From Posidonia oceanica (Eukaryota; Streptophyta; Magnoliopsida; Alismatales; Posidoniaceae), in assembly GCA_037176725.1 (NCBI GenBank), contig JAZBRS010000049.1, forward strand, positions 37,378,001 through 37,442,000: a DNA stretch of 64,000 bases, given 5' to 3'. Positions within the stretch are counted from its first letter, which is position 1, and each line of letters opens with the position of its first letter. The notes below the pieces were generated by a model. That model was not told the origin of the DNA. It did no database searches and saw only the letters and a program-made list of their open reading frames with translations. Positions 1 through 9,985 of the stretch are shown in pieces. The translations under genes and the position numbers were made by a program.

Positions 1-55
1 TCATTTCATTCAAGCTAGTCACTTCTGGCTCCCATCTGGGATGGTCATAAGGACA
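1..55 (+). repeat. End of element C 5' LTR
   Basis: Aligns without gaps to the last 55 bases of the LTR at 53132-55758. Six positions differ, all transitions. It ends in CA one base before the PBS. Confidence 0.85.
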
Positions 56-56
56 G

Positions 57-74
57 TGGCGACTCCGCTGAGGA
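57..74 (+). other. Primer binding site of element C
   Basis: Begins TGGCGACTCCGCTGAGG directly after the LTR. TGGCGACT is complementary to a tRNA 3' end AGUCGCCA, the tRNA-Arg type known for Ogre elements. The assignment to tRNA-Arg rests on family knowledge. Confidence 0.8.
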
Positions 75-1061
75 TGTAAGACTCTGGCTTTCATTTTGGC
101 TTTTTCGCTTGCATGGTTTTTTCGCTTGTGCTTGCCTTGCCTGCTTGCCTTAATGCTTATCCATGTTTTATCTGCTTAATTCCATGCTTACATGTTTTTG
201 AGTGGTGAATGTTTTGTTTTACACAATTGCTATTCCACTGCACATGCATATGCCATGCTATGCATGCCTTTTGATGTGATGAATGTTTCCTTTCACCATC
301 ATGCACACAACACTTGCACATGCCATGCACATGCCTTATGCCTTAATGTATTATTGCTTGCATGCCATGACTTCATGCCTCTTTCCCCTTTTGCATATGC
401 CATGCCTAGGATATTAGAGACATGTTTGCTTCCCCGTGGCTTAACTTAAAAACTACAAATAAAGCCAAACAATAAAACTTAAGCATAACTAGAGCCAAAA
501 TTTGCAATTCTCCCCTTTGGCTAAATAAAATGCAATTAAAAAGCATTAAAGCATCCTTACATGATTGAGCAATTAGAAAGCATGCATTTTCTCCTCTCTG
601 AGTCCACCCACAGTCTGAGAAGGATAGTCCCGGTCCCTTGTTCCATCGCTTTGGCGTGGGATGAGTTGGTTGGTCTGTCCCCCCTTGTCTGGGGTTGCGT
701 CGGTGTTAGTAGAGGGTACAACCCATGCTTTGGCAGGGTCGAGGATCCTAACGCACCACCTGTCACTACTTGAGCTTTGGCCAGAATTTAAATGGGGACC
801 TACTTTCTGACCTAAGTCTATAAACCCATACCCATAAGCGAGTCCGAGCAGGCAACCTACTCAGGACATACATGGTAAGAGAGCGCATGATAGGACATTC
901 ATCTGCATGTATGCCATTCACATCACTATAACCACTTGCATTGCGTCTTCTATCCAGGTCCTAACCTGGTTTGCTTTGCCTATTTACAGGTAGGTGCGAG
1001 GTCCTCAGTCGGAGCTTGAGCGTCTCTATCCCAGGCAGCTCCCTGTGGTCCCCCTCTCTTT
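75..1061 (+). other. Element C 5' leader, no gene seen
   Basis: Non-coding leader between the PBS and the gag reading frames. The first 400 bases are rich in TGC/CAT words such as GCATGC. Only short unconvincing open frames occur. Confidence 0.6.
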
Positions 1062-2090
1062 TTGGGCTGTTCGTCGCCTTCGACGATAGCTCGTCCTAGG
1101 ACTCGTGCATCTCCTTTTCGCCACAACCCTATCCTTACCCGCTCGCGGTCAGTCATGGCCCAGCATGCCAGCGAGCCTCTTGCTTCTATTGCCTTGGAGG
1201 AGATACTGATCTCGGTTTCTCCTACTTCTGCAGCTTCCCCTTCTCTCCATGCATTCCATTTCCGGGTGCATGACGACCCTCTGCATGCCACGAGAGGACC
1301 GCGGGTCAAAGTCGGTTCAGCGCCCATCACCGATTCTGTCGCGGTGACCACCACTCGGGCTCTAAATACCCCTCCTCTCACCCCTTCCTTGGGCTTTCCT
1401 GTTTCAGGAACTCAGCCGGCTGCGGCTACTTCTGCTATAGGGTCTGTCCCACTTGGCTCTTTTGCTCTCGTGCCCCCTTCAGCGGCCATTCCCTTGCATC
1501 CCGGCTCGTCAGTCGACGAGTCCTCTGCCATGCATGCGCAGCATCTGTTGGCTGTGGCCCAGAGGTTGCAAGGCACGACCCTTTCTTATGGTCCTGCCTC
1601 CTCGCTTCCTCCTCCTCTGACCCTTGAGGTTCCAGTACAACCCTCTGTAGCTTTGCAGGCTCACCACACTACACTTCCGCCCTTATCATTGCCCCAGCTC
1701 CTCATAGCTTTGGCGATGGGGGCACCTTATCTGCTTCCTGCACTCGCACAGCACTATGCACAGCATGCAACTCCGTCACCTAGTGGCCAGTCCCCCGGAT
1801 TGCCAGGAGCACAGCATCTCCTGAGCCTATTGCCCGGAAGCATACCGGTGCAACAGCTGCTGCTCCCACACACTATACAATACACTACACAGCATGCTAT
1901 TTACTCATCCCCTATGCATCAACAGATTCAGGCTCCAGCATGCATGTCACCACACTCTGCACCCTCGCACAGGTATGCTGGCCCTCATGCCTTGACACCA
2001 AGGGACGTGATGGTGCGGAGGAGCGCATTTGCGCGACCCGCACAGCATACGCGGCACTTGCCTCAGCTGCACCGCTTTCATCTGCAATGA
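1062..2090 (+). CDS. N-terminal region of element C gag (frame 1), uncertain
   Basis: A 342-codon open frame rich in Pro, Ala, Gln, His and Ser, with no recognised domain; the low-complexity QHLL- and QH-rich middle resembles the disordered N-terminal part of plant gypsy gag. A plausible internal start is the Met at about 1155 (MAQHASEPLA). It overlaps the gag frame by 150 bases in a different register, so the simplest reading is one gag gene broken by an indel near 2040-2090. It could instead be a separate upstream ORF, as Tat elements often have. Confidence 0.45.
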   Translation: MGCSSPSTIARPRTRASPFRHNPILTRSRSVMAQHASEPLASIALEEILISVSPTSAASPSLHAFHFRVHDDPLHATRGPRVKVGSAPITDSVAVTTTRALNTPPLTPSLGFPVSGTQPAAATSAIGSVPLGSFALVPPSAAIPLHPGSSVDESSAMHAQHLLAVAQRLQGTTLSYGPASSLPPPLTLEVPVQPSVALQAHHTTLPPLSLPQLLIALAMGAPYLLPALAQHYAQHATPSPSGQSPGLPGAQHLLSLLPGSIPVQQLLLPHTIQYTTQHAIYSSPMHQQIQAPACMSPHSAPSHRYAGPHALTPRDVMVRRSAFARPAQHTRHLPQLHRFHLQ

Positions 2091-3427
2091 CCTCGGACGC
2101 CCTCCTTTCTAGGGTCGGTGATCTAGAGAGAGCACTTCGACAAGTGCAAGGCCAGGACCGCCAGTCCTACCAATTCCGAGACCTCTGCTACTTTCTAGAG
2201 GCGACACTCTTAGCGAACTTCTGCATCCCGAAATTCGATAAATACAATGGTAGAGGCTGCCCAATCTCCCACCTGAAGGCGTACTACAGCGACCTTGTCC
2301 AGCTTCAGGCTGATGACAGACTGCTGATACGTTTGTTCCAGAAGAGTTTGACGGGGCCCACACTCAAGTGGTTCACATCTTTTGACATGGTCACCATCAA
2401 GACTTGGGACGACCTTTCTCAGGCATTCCTGGAGCAATATTCCTTCAACCTTGACTTAATCCCCAAGTGCGAGGACCTTGTCGCAATTCGGCAGAAGCCC
2501 CACAAATCATTCGAGGAGTACGTCGGCCGCTGGCGCACCCTAGCCTCCCAGGTCAAAGATAGACCCTCAGACGAGGAGTCTATTGAAATCATCATCAGGG
2601 GAGTGCAGCCAGCGACTAGGGCTCTACTCTGCCTGCAATCCATCACTAGTTTTGCATCGCTGACCTGGGCTGGCACTCACGTAGAAAGCTCACTGCAGAA
2701 TGGAAACTTCCCCACACTCTCCGCATTTTCAAAGCAAGCTACCGCCTCCAACAATAGCAGCAACAGCAATAACAACAAATGCAACAACGACTCCGACGTC
2801 TGCTACTACAAGAAGCCGACCGTCGCTTGCATCGATTCTCCTGCAGAGCCTGCCCTCGCAGCCAGCCAGCCCAGCTCACCTCAGCTTGCATCTGCACATA
2901 GCCTTGCACACACCACACAGAGCACCACTACCGTCGAGCCAGTGCAACACGTCGCACCAACTCGGCAAGGACGGCAACCAGGTCGAAGACAGCCCTGTTG
3001 CAAGGAAAGCGAGTTCACACCACTACCTGAACCGCTAAGCGCCGTCTTTCCCACGGTTGCATTGCTCCTGGAGCTCCCAGAAATTCATCCACCACTGGTT
3101 CCTCTTCCACAGTGGTATAAGATGAACATGTTTTGCAAGTTTCATCAAGCCGGCAGACACTCGATGAACAAATGCTTTACCCTCCAGAACGCTATCCAGG
3201 ATTTGATTGACAATGGGACCATTGTCATCAACACACAGGAGGCAGCGCACGTACCTGCACTAGTACATCCTAGCATAGCCAGCCTCTCCTCGCCTGAGCC
3301 TACCAACTCCGAGGACCCTGGGACCTCAGGGGTTTACCTCCTTGCTCCCGTCGTTGCTGATTCCAGCTCTTCCTCGGTGGATCCTTCCGATCGCATCGAT
3401 ATCGTCTTCCCTCCTTTCCTTTCCTAG
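1940..3427 (+). CDS. gag: Gag capsid region of element C
   Basis: Structural Gag protein that would form the virus-like particle holding the element's RNA. From the Met at 2087 the protein has a short coiled-coil-like stretch (LLSRVGDLERALRQVQG), then a retrotransposon gag domain: KFDKYNGRG, LIRLFQKSLTGPTLKWF, TWDDLSQAFLEQY and FEEYVGRWRTLA. An Asn/Ser-rich linker leads to a C-terminal zinc-binding motif CKFH...GRHSMNKC, the form usual in Tat/Athila-type Gag. The frame is open for 495 codons with no stop, unlike the other elements here. It stops at 3427 and no protease follows, so C depended on partner elements for replication enzymes. Confidence 0.85.
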   Translation: MHVTTLCTLAQVCWPSCLDTKGRDGAEERICATRTAYAALASAAPLSSAMTSDALLSRVGDLERALRQVQGQDRQSYQFRDLCYFLEATLLANFCIPKFDKYNGRGCPISHLKAYYSDLVQLQADDRLLIRLFQKSLTGPTLKWFTSFDMVTIKTWDDLSQAFLEQYSFNLDLIPKCEDLVAIRQKPHKSFEEYVGRWRTLASQVKDRPSDEESIEIIIRGVQPATRALLCLQSITSFASLTWAGTHVESSLQNGNFPTLSAFSKQATASNNSSNSNNNKCNNDSDVCYYKKPTVACIDSPAEPALAASQPSSPQLASAHSLAHTTQSTTTVEPVQHVAPTRQGRQPGRRQPCCKESEFTPLPEPLSAVFPTVALLLELPEIHPPLVPLPQWYKMNMFCKFHQAGRHSMNKCFTLQNAIQDLIDNGTIVINTQEAAHVPALVHPSIASLSSPEPTNSEDPGTSGVYLLAPVVADSSSSSVDPSDRIDIVFPPFLS

Positions 3428-4929
3428 CTTTGCCCGTGGGGGGCCCAGCCTAGAGTTCGCCTGTCTGCTGAGCACCGGCCCAAATCTACAAGTGCAATGC
3501 CCTGGATCCCAACAAGAGGCACATATCCACAGCAGTTTCAGCAGTTCCAATAGTCTCAACGATCACAGTAATACTGCCAGAGCAAACAACAGCAGCAAGC
3601 AGCTGACAATGGGGACCAGTGCTATATCCTTTGTCTGTTTCCTTATTGCATTCCCTTTCTTTCAAAAATAGAAAAAAAAGCAAAGCAAATAAAAGAAGAG
3701 CAAAAAGCAAAAGCACAAAAAAAAAGCAATCAATCAAAAAACCTAAAAGCAAAAAAGAAAAAACCATCTGCATGCTAACCATCTACCCGATGAGGAAAAT
3801 CGAAAAGCAAGCCTGCTGGGAGGAGAGAGCAATCCCTTCCCAATTGACACTACCTTGATGACCAGGTAAGTGAGAGAGCCACCATCCACTGAGAGTAGGA
3901 CGAAGTGTCCAAACTCCATAAGGGGCCTGTACCTCCCAGAGGGAGACAAAATGCTAGGGCGACTGAGAGAGTGAGTCGAAAAATATACACATCTGCATGG
4001 GCATAAAAGAAAATATGCAGAAAGAAGGCGAAGACAGAAGTTAGCCCAAGAGAGGGACGCGCGGGTCAGCCTTATCCCCACCCCATATTAGAGAGGAGTC
4101 GGAGCACGTGCCTGGGCAGCCCACATCTCCGAAGGGACTAGCCACCCCTTTCTGCAGCAAAAGCATCTAGCCCAGACCAGGCGCCTATTACCTCCAAAGT
4201 CAGGGATAGAGCGAACCCGAGCGTCCATGAGGGAGCAGACAAGAAAAGAAAATCTAAAAAAAAGTAGGTGCAGGGCCCAGAAGAGTCTGGCACAGAGCCC
4301 AATCCACCACCCACCAAAGAGAGCCACCCACAACTTGTGAGTCCTGGTAGGGTCTATTGAGTCGAGGGCTTTCCTCCTTTTCAACAGGCATGAATGCTTT
4401 CCAACCTAACTGAGGGTAGATAAATAAAAACCCCTAATAATCAAATAACTTGCTCAATCATGCTACTTGCTTGATAATGCATAACCCTGTAGGCTTTACT
4501 CCAGCATTTCCAACCAGGGGCGTGTCAGCCATCCTCTAGTCAAAGTGCATGCATCAGAGCACATGCAGCACTAGCTTGCCGCAACCAGCATTGCGGAGCC
4601 GATGTCTTCAACTAGGGGCATCTTTGTTCCCTCGTGAAGGAGAAGACTGCTCCGAGAAACCAAGCAGAATTGCGCACCCAAGACAACAAACAAGCATCAT
4701 CCAGTGCCTCAGCCAGCATAAAGCAGCAGCAATCCAGGAGCACTGGCAGACCATACTCCTCAACAGACTCCCTCTCGGCTAAACCTTGCGGCTTGGCCCC
4801 CTGCATCCCATTCTCCTTTTCTCGTTCGCCCGCAAGGCAAACCCTTTAGTGCCTCGATACAAAAGGCACGATAGCCACCCTTACGGTGTCACCCCTTGAT
4901 ATCAAGGGCATCTTGGTTGTCCTTTTGGC
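3428..4929 (+). other. Element C spacer after gag, no gene seen
   Basis: Where pol would be expected there is only non-coding sequence. It includes an A-rich stretch at about 3665-3765 and AC/AG-rich DNA. No RT, protease or integrase motif is visible in six frames. Confidence 0.6.
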
Positions 4930-5384
4930 ATCGATATCCCATCCCGCCTGCGCCAAGTCTTCGGACTTGTTGATATCCTGTTCGTGCCTGCGCCAGGTCT
5001 TTGGATCTATCAATATCCCGCCTACGCAAAGTCTTCGGACTTGTTGATACCCTGTTCGTGCCTGCGCCAGATCTTTGAATCTGTCGATATCCCGCCTGCA
5101 CCAAGTCTTCGGACTTGTCGATATCTTGTTCATGCCTGTGCCATATCTTTGGATCTGTCTATATCCCGCCTGCGCCAAGTCTTCGGAATTGTCGATACCT
5201 TATTCGTGCCTACGTCAGATCTTTGGATCTGTCGTTATCCCGCCTGTGCCAAGTCTTCGGGCTTGTCGATACCCTATTCGTGCCTGCGCTAGATCTTTGG
5301 ATCTATCGATATCCCGCCTGCGCCAAGTCTTCGGACTTGTCGATACCCTGTTGGTGCCTGCGCTAGATCTTTGGATCTGTCGAT
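4930..5384 (+). repeat. 74-bp dimeric tandem repeat in element C, left part
   Basis: About six copies of a unit made of two similar halves, TCTTCGGACTTGTCGATA... and TCTTTGGATCTGTCGATA..., each followed by a CCTGCGCCA-like tail. The array is cut by element A at a TCGAT within a unit and resumes at 51108. Confidence 0.85.
5380..5384. repeat. Target site duplication of element A, left (TCGAT)
   Basis: TCGAT directly precedes the LTR and recurs at 51108-51112 directly after the other LTR. Confidence 0.9.
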
Positions 5385-5497
5385 TGTGGATATGGGGTTT
5401 CGGAGGAGAAGAGGCTTGTTCTTTTGGTTCTATTTGCTCTTTCTCGGGGTCCCCTTTTTGTATCTAACTCCGTCACTCCACAGGTGATGGAATTGGT

Positions 5498-5507
5498 GTG
5501 ATCGCCA
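5498..5507 (-). other. PBS-like decamer inside element A 3' LTR
   Basis: TGGCGATCAC on the minus strand, identical to the first ten bases of A's PBS at 49773-49782 and 113 nt from the LTR end. Confidence 0.75.
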
Positions 5508-6181
5508 CTCTCAGTTTGCTTTCGCCGGCCCTCGAGACGCCTTGGGGAGATGTGATATGGTTGCAGGTTCAGCTATCTTGGGACAACGCCAGCGTTGCCC
5601 AAGGGTGCCAGTGCTTGGTGAGCTTCTTCTTCTTTCTTCTTCCTCGTATGACAAATGTTAGCAAAACAAAAAATAATGCAAAGATGAATCAATACGTGTA
5701 GTAACTTGTCCAGAATAAATAGAAAAGAAAATGGAGAAACATAATGAAATACGTACCCGAGGGGTTTGATCCCCCCGGTTGCAACTAATAAAGATGTATG
5801 CTTAGCTACAACAATATATGAACTCAAAATAAAATGCTTGATTATGCTATGGAATTAAACATGTGATATCAGAAAAGAAAAGAAAACAATAAAATAGAGT
5901 CCCCTTTATCTATGCACAGAGTGCAAAATACGTTGACATGATGCCAACAACGACAAAGTGACACTCAAGCTTTTCGAAGACTTTCCGCCTTTCAAAATCT
6001 CTCTTCACTCTTTCAATTCTCAAGGACCTCACTTCTCTAAAATCTTTTAATCTCAAGAGAACATGTGAGTTCCAAAAATCCAGCCTTTAACCCTGTGGGG
6101 GTACTCTTGCTTTTATAGAAGCAGGGGAGGAACAATAAAGGACACAAATGCCAAGTCAGCAGAATTTCCTATTTTAGAAGT

Positions 6182-6494
6182 GTTATACGCTGGAAAACCA
6201 GCGTATAACGTTATAAGTGAGAGTCCCAGCATATAACGACCTCCGAGGCATAACTGCCAGGATCAGAGAAGAATCTCCAATTAAGGAGTCATTAAGTGTG
6301 TTTAAACTCGGCTTTGATAGCTTTGACCGGTCAACAGGTTCCAAAGAAGGCAAAAAACGATTTTTGGATTTGGCCAAATAAGGAAAGCTTTGGACTGACT
6401 GGGCTGCCACGTTGGATGCTGGGAAACCAACGGCCAATGTTAGCCGCTGGAGAACCAGCGGCCAACGTTGTACACTGAGAAGCCAGCGTACAAC
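6182..6494. repeat. Hairpin clusters in element A 3' LTR
   Basis: 6182-6209 is a perfect 12-bp inverted repeat, GTTATACGCTGG / CCAGCGTATAAC, with loop AAAA. 6439-6466 pairs GTTAGCCGCTGG with CCAGCGGCCAAC (11 of 12). 6467-6494 pairs GTTGTACACTG with CAGCGTACAAC. The arm centres differ between stems but remain complementary. Confidence 0.85.
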
Positions 6495-6706
6495 ACCCTC
6501 AGTTAGTTCAATTTCCAAATTTGGTCAGGACATGAAGAACACTTAAGTTGCCGACACTTGGGGCTTAGATGAGGATAACATTATGGACTGGAGAGAAAAC
6601 ATTTGGCTCAAGTGAGACATTCTGGATTGGGTAGAGGGCTTCTAAGAGCGACTTAATGCAAGAGACTATACTAACATGAAGGGAGTGCCAAAACAGGGTA
6701 TCTACA

Positions 6707-6722
6707 GATTCCCCATCCTTGA
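6707..6722 (-). other. Polypurine tract of element A
   Basis: CAAGGATGGGGAATC on the minus strand abuts the start of the 3' LTR, where plus-strand DNA priming would occur. Confidence 0.7.
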
Positions 6723-6869
6723 AGATGGCTTCGGCACGAAGCTATCTACAAGGCGAGACGATACCCCCGTGTGGCGCTACCTGGAGATCTTAAATGAAAT
6801 CCAATGCCTGCTGCCACCAGACCTCGATGAGACACAAAGAGGGTCGGTTAAAGAAACACGGCCAAGGGG

Positions 6870-7085
6870 ATTGCCGAAGGGGAACAAACTAACAACATGC
6901 CACGGGGATTGCCCGCGGAGGTCAAACTAACGACACGCCACGGGGATTGCCCGCAGGGGTCAAACTAACGACATGCCACAGGGATTGCCCACGGGGGTTA
7001 AACTAACGACATGCCACGGGGATTGCCCGCAGGGGTCAAACTAACGACATGCGACGGGGATTGCTCGCAAGGGTCAAACTAAAAG
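6870..7085. repeat. Short array of GGGGATTGCCCGC units near element A 3' end
   Basis: About five diverged copies of a roughly 38-bp unit, ACATGCCACGGGGATTGCCC followed by GCAGGGGTCAAACTA. An equivalent stands at 34965-35190 in element B. Confidence 0.75.
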
Positions 7086-7680
7086 GATGGATAGCTAATG
7101 ATTCTGATGACCACTCAATGCGAATGCAATACAATGCACTATGCATGGATGCGTGCTGACGGGAATGCAAAAGAGGGGGTCATGATATGCAATGCATGAC
7201 CCTAGGTAATGAGGTTCCTCCATCATCGCCAGCTTTAATTTGTATACCGGGTTGGCTCAGCAATTTTTCTCGCCACCTAAGGCAGACTGACACATGCGTG
7301 GATGCAATTTGTCATGATCAGGTGCCCTTTCCTCGAGCGTAGCCTTCACTCTCCCATGGGACTGTCGTCTCATGATACGTGGGTTGGTGAGCGAGAGGTC
7401 CATAATGCTCCCAGGCAAAAGGGGAAATGATCTCTTCTCTGCGGGCCGCGTTGGCTCTATTTGTCACAATTAGGTGTCCTTTCAATGAATGTTGCCTACA
7501 TTCTCGATAGAGACCGTCATCTCGTGACTCGGAATCAATGAAAGATGGGTCCACTAATACCGTTGGCTTCATTCGTCAAAATTAAGTGTCCTTTCATTGA
7601 ATGTTGCCTACATTCTCGACGGGGACCATCATCTTCTGACCCGAGAGTTAGTGAACAGTGGGTTCACTAATACCATTGGC
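7086..7680. other. Conserved 3' module of element A, no gene seen
   Basis: Non-coding stretch closely matching 35190-35785 in element B. It includes GCATGGATGCGTGCTGACGG and a twice-repeated block with CACAATTAGGTGTCCTTTCA. Conservation between the subfamilies suggests an untranslated region. Confidence 0.6.
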
Positions 7681-8585
7681 TTTGCTTTATTGACCCGGTT
7701 GTGCTCCAGGGTTTGCTTTGTTTATCCGATTGTGCTCCGGGGTTTGCTTTGTTTATCCGATTGTGCTATGGGGTTCTTTGCTTTGGTATCCTGGTTATGC
7801 TCCGGGGATCTTTGCTTTGGTGTCCCGGTTATGCTCCGGGGATCTTTTGCTTTGATTGGTTTGCTTTGTTATCCCGGTTATGCTCCGGGGATCTTTGCTT
7901 TGGTGTCCCAATTATGCTCCGGGGATCCTTGCTTTGGTATCCCGGTTATGCTCCAGGGATCTTTGCTTTGGTATCCCGGTTACGCTCCGGGGTTCTTTGC
8001 TTTGATTGGGTTTGCTTTGTTTGTCCGGTTGCGCTCCGGGATTTGCTTTGCTTATCCGGTTGTGCTCCGAGGTCTGCTTTGTTTATCCGGTTATGCTCCG
8101 GGATTTGCTTTGTTTATCCAGTTGTGCTCCGGGGTTTACTTTGTTTATCCAGTTGTGCTCCGGGGTTCTTTGCTTTGGTATCTCGGTTATGCTCCAGGGT
8201 TTGCTTTGTTTATCTAGTTGTGCTCTGGGGTTTGCTTTGTTTATCTGATTGTGCTCTGGGGTTTGCTTTGTTTATCTGGTTGTGCTCTGGGGTCTGCTTT
8301 GTTTATCCGGTTATGCTCTAGGATTTGCTTTGTTTATCCGGTTGTGCTCCAGGGTTTTTTGTTTTGGTATCCCGATTATGCTCCGGGGATCTTTTGCTTT
8401 GGTAACCCGGTTATGCTCCAGTGGTCTTTTTCTTTGATTGGTTTGCTTTGTTATCCCAGTTATGCTCCGGGGATCTTTGCTTTGGTGTCCCGGTTATGCT
8501 CCGGGGTTCTTTGTTTTGGTATCCGGTTATGCTCCAGGGATCTTTTGCTTTGGTATGCCGGTTATGCTCTAGGGGTCTTTTTTAC
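7681..8585. repeat. 31-bp tandem array in element A
   Basis: Unit of the form GTTTGCTTTGTTTATCCGGT plus TGTGCTCCGGG, with longer variants containing GATCTTTGCTTTGGT. Because 31 is not a multiple of three and the unit lacks plus-strand stops, long open frames appear in all three plus frames. These are repeat artefacts. Confidence 0.85.
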
Positions 8586-8595
8586 AGACTTGTCG

Positions 8596-9622
8596 AGGGG
8601 ATTGCCCTAAGGGGGTCGAAAACAAAACATGACGTGCCAAGGGGATTGCCTAAGGGGGTCAAACACAAAACATGACGTGCCAAGGGGATTGCCCAAGGGG
8701 TCAAAAATAAAAACATGACGTGCCAAGGGGATTGCCCAAGGGGGTCGAAAATAAAAGCATGACATGCCAAGGGGATTGCCCAAGGGGGTCGAAAATAAAA
8801 ACATGACGTGCCATGGGGATTGCCCAAGGGGGTCGAACACAAAACATGACGTGCCAAAGGAATTGCCCAAGGGGGTCGAAAATAAAAACATAACGTGCCA
8901 AGGGGATTGCCCAAGGGGGTAGAAAATAAAAGCATGACATGCCAAGGGGATTGCCCAAGGGGGTCGAGAATAAAAGCATGACGTGCCAAGGGGATTGCCC
9001 AAGGGAGTCGAAAACATGACGTGCCAAGGGGATTACCCAAGGGGGTCGAAAATAAAAGCATGACGTGCCAAGAGGATTGCCCAAGGGGGTCGAAAACATG
9101 ACGTGCCAAGGGGATTGCCCAAGGGGGTCGAAAATAAAACATGACGTGCCAAGGGGATTGCCCAAGGGGGTCGAAAACATGACGTGCCAAAGGGATTGCC
9201 CAAGGGGGTCGAAAATAAAACATGACGTGCCAAGGGGATTTTTCAAGGAGGTCGAAAACATGACGTGCCAAGGGGATTTTTCAAGGAGGTCGAAAACATG
9301 ACGTGTCAAGGGGATTGCCCAAGGGGGTCGAAAATAAAACATGACGTGCCAAGGGGATTGCCCAAGGGGGTCGAAAACATGACGTGTCAAGGGGATTGCC
9401 TAAGGGGGTCGAAAACATGACGTGCCAAGGGGATTGCCCAAGGGGGTCGAAAATAAAACATGACGTGCCAAGGGGATTGCCCAAGGGGGTCGAAAACATG
9501 ACGTGCTAAGGGGATTGCCCAAGGGGGTCGAAAATAAAATATGACGTGCCAAGGGGATTGCCCAAGGGGGTCGAAAATAAAACATGATGTGCCAAAGGGA
9601 TTGCCCAAGGGGGTCGAAAAGG
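8596..9622. repeat. GGGGATTGCCCAAGGGGGTC tandem array in element A
   Basis: More than 25 copies of GACGTGCCAAGGGGATTGCC plus CAAGGGGGTCGAAAA, with spacers alternating between a short and a longer A-rich form. Long minus-strand frames here only translate the repeat. Confidence 0.85.
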
Positions 9623-9706
9623 ATACTTCTTTGGCTTTGCTTGCTTTGTTGGCCCGGTTGTGCTCCAGGGTTCTTTGATTTGCTCTCAATTCTGCTTTGA
9701 TTTGTT

Positions 9707-9790
9707 GGACGCTGTATTTTTAGCGTTTAACGTTGGATGGGTAAAACGCCACGGCTAACGTTGGACGGCAAGACGGCTGTGTATAACGTC
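9707..9790. repeat. Hairpin cluster upstream of gene X
   Basis: Repeated GTTGGACGC-, AACGTTGGA- and GTATAACG-type arms. It lies about 200 bp before the first coding exon of gene X. Confidence 0.7.
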
Positions 9791-9985
9791 GCGAGACAGG
9801 CTGCCTATCTTTCCAGTTCGGGCACCACCGTTTTGGCAGTAAATCTCCAATTTTCTTTGGGTTTCTATTCCGATGAAGGCTCCACGGCCTATATTAGACC
9901 TCATCTTGGCATGGATCTTGTAGTTCAAACATCGATTTTCCTTTCTTTATTGATTTTTCACTTGCTAGGGATTGTGCTTCTCCTA

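Larger units (their letters stand above)
5385..6706 (-). repeat. Element A 3' LTR
   Basis: 1322 bp, same length as the partner at 49786-51107. Contains the hairpin clusters at 6182-6238 and 6410-6494 and an internal PBS-like decamer. The minus-strand sequence starts TGTAGATACCC and ends ATATCCACA. Confidence 0.9.

Noticed and set aside
7597..8675. Several long plus-strand frames of up to 206 codons with Cys/Leu/Gly repeats
   Set aside because: They translate the 31-bp array, which lacks plus-strand stops; all three frames are open and encode the same cycling peptides. Not genes.
8596..9622. CRISPR-like regular repeats
   Set aside because: The spacers are themselves repeated A-rich DNA and the context is a plant retrotransposon. 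It is a satellite-like array.
8582..9689. Minus-strand frames of up to 229 codons with repeated PPWAIPLARHV-like peptides
   Set aside because: Translation of the GGGGATTGCC tandem array in several frames at once. Not genes.
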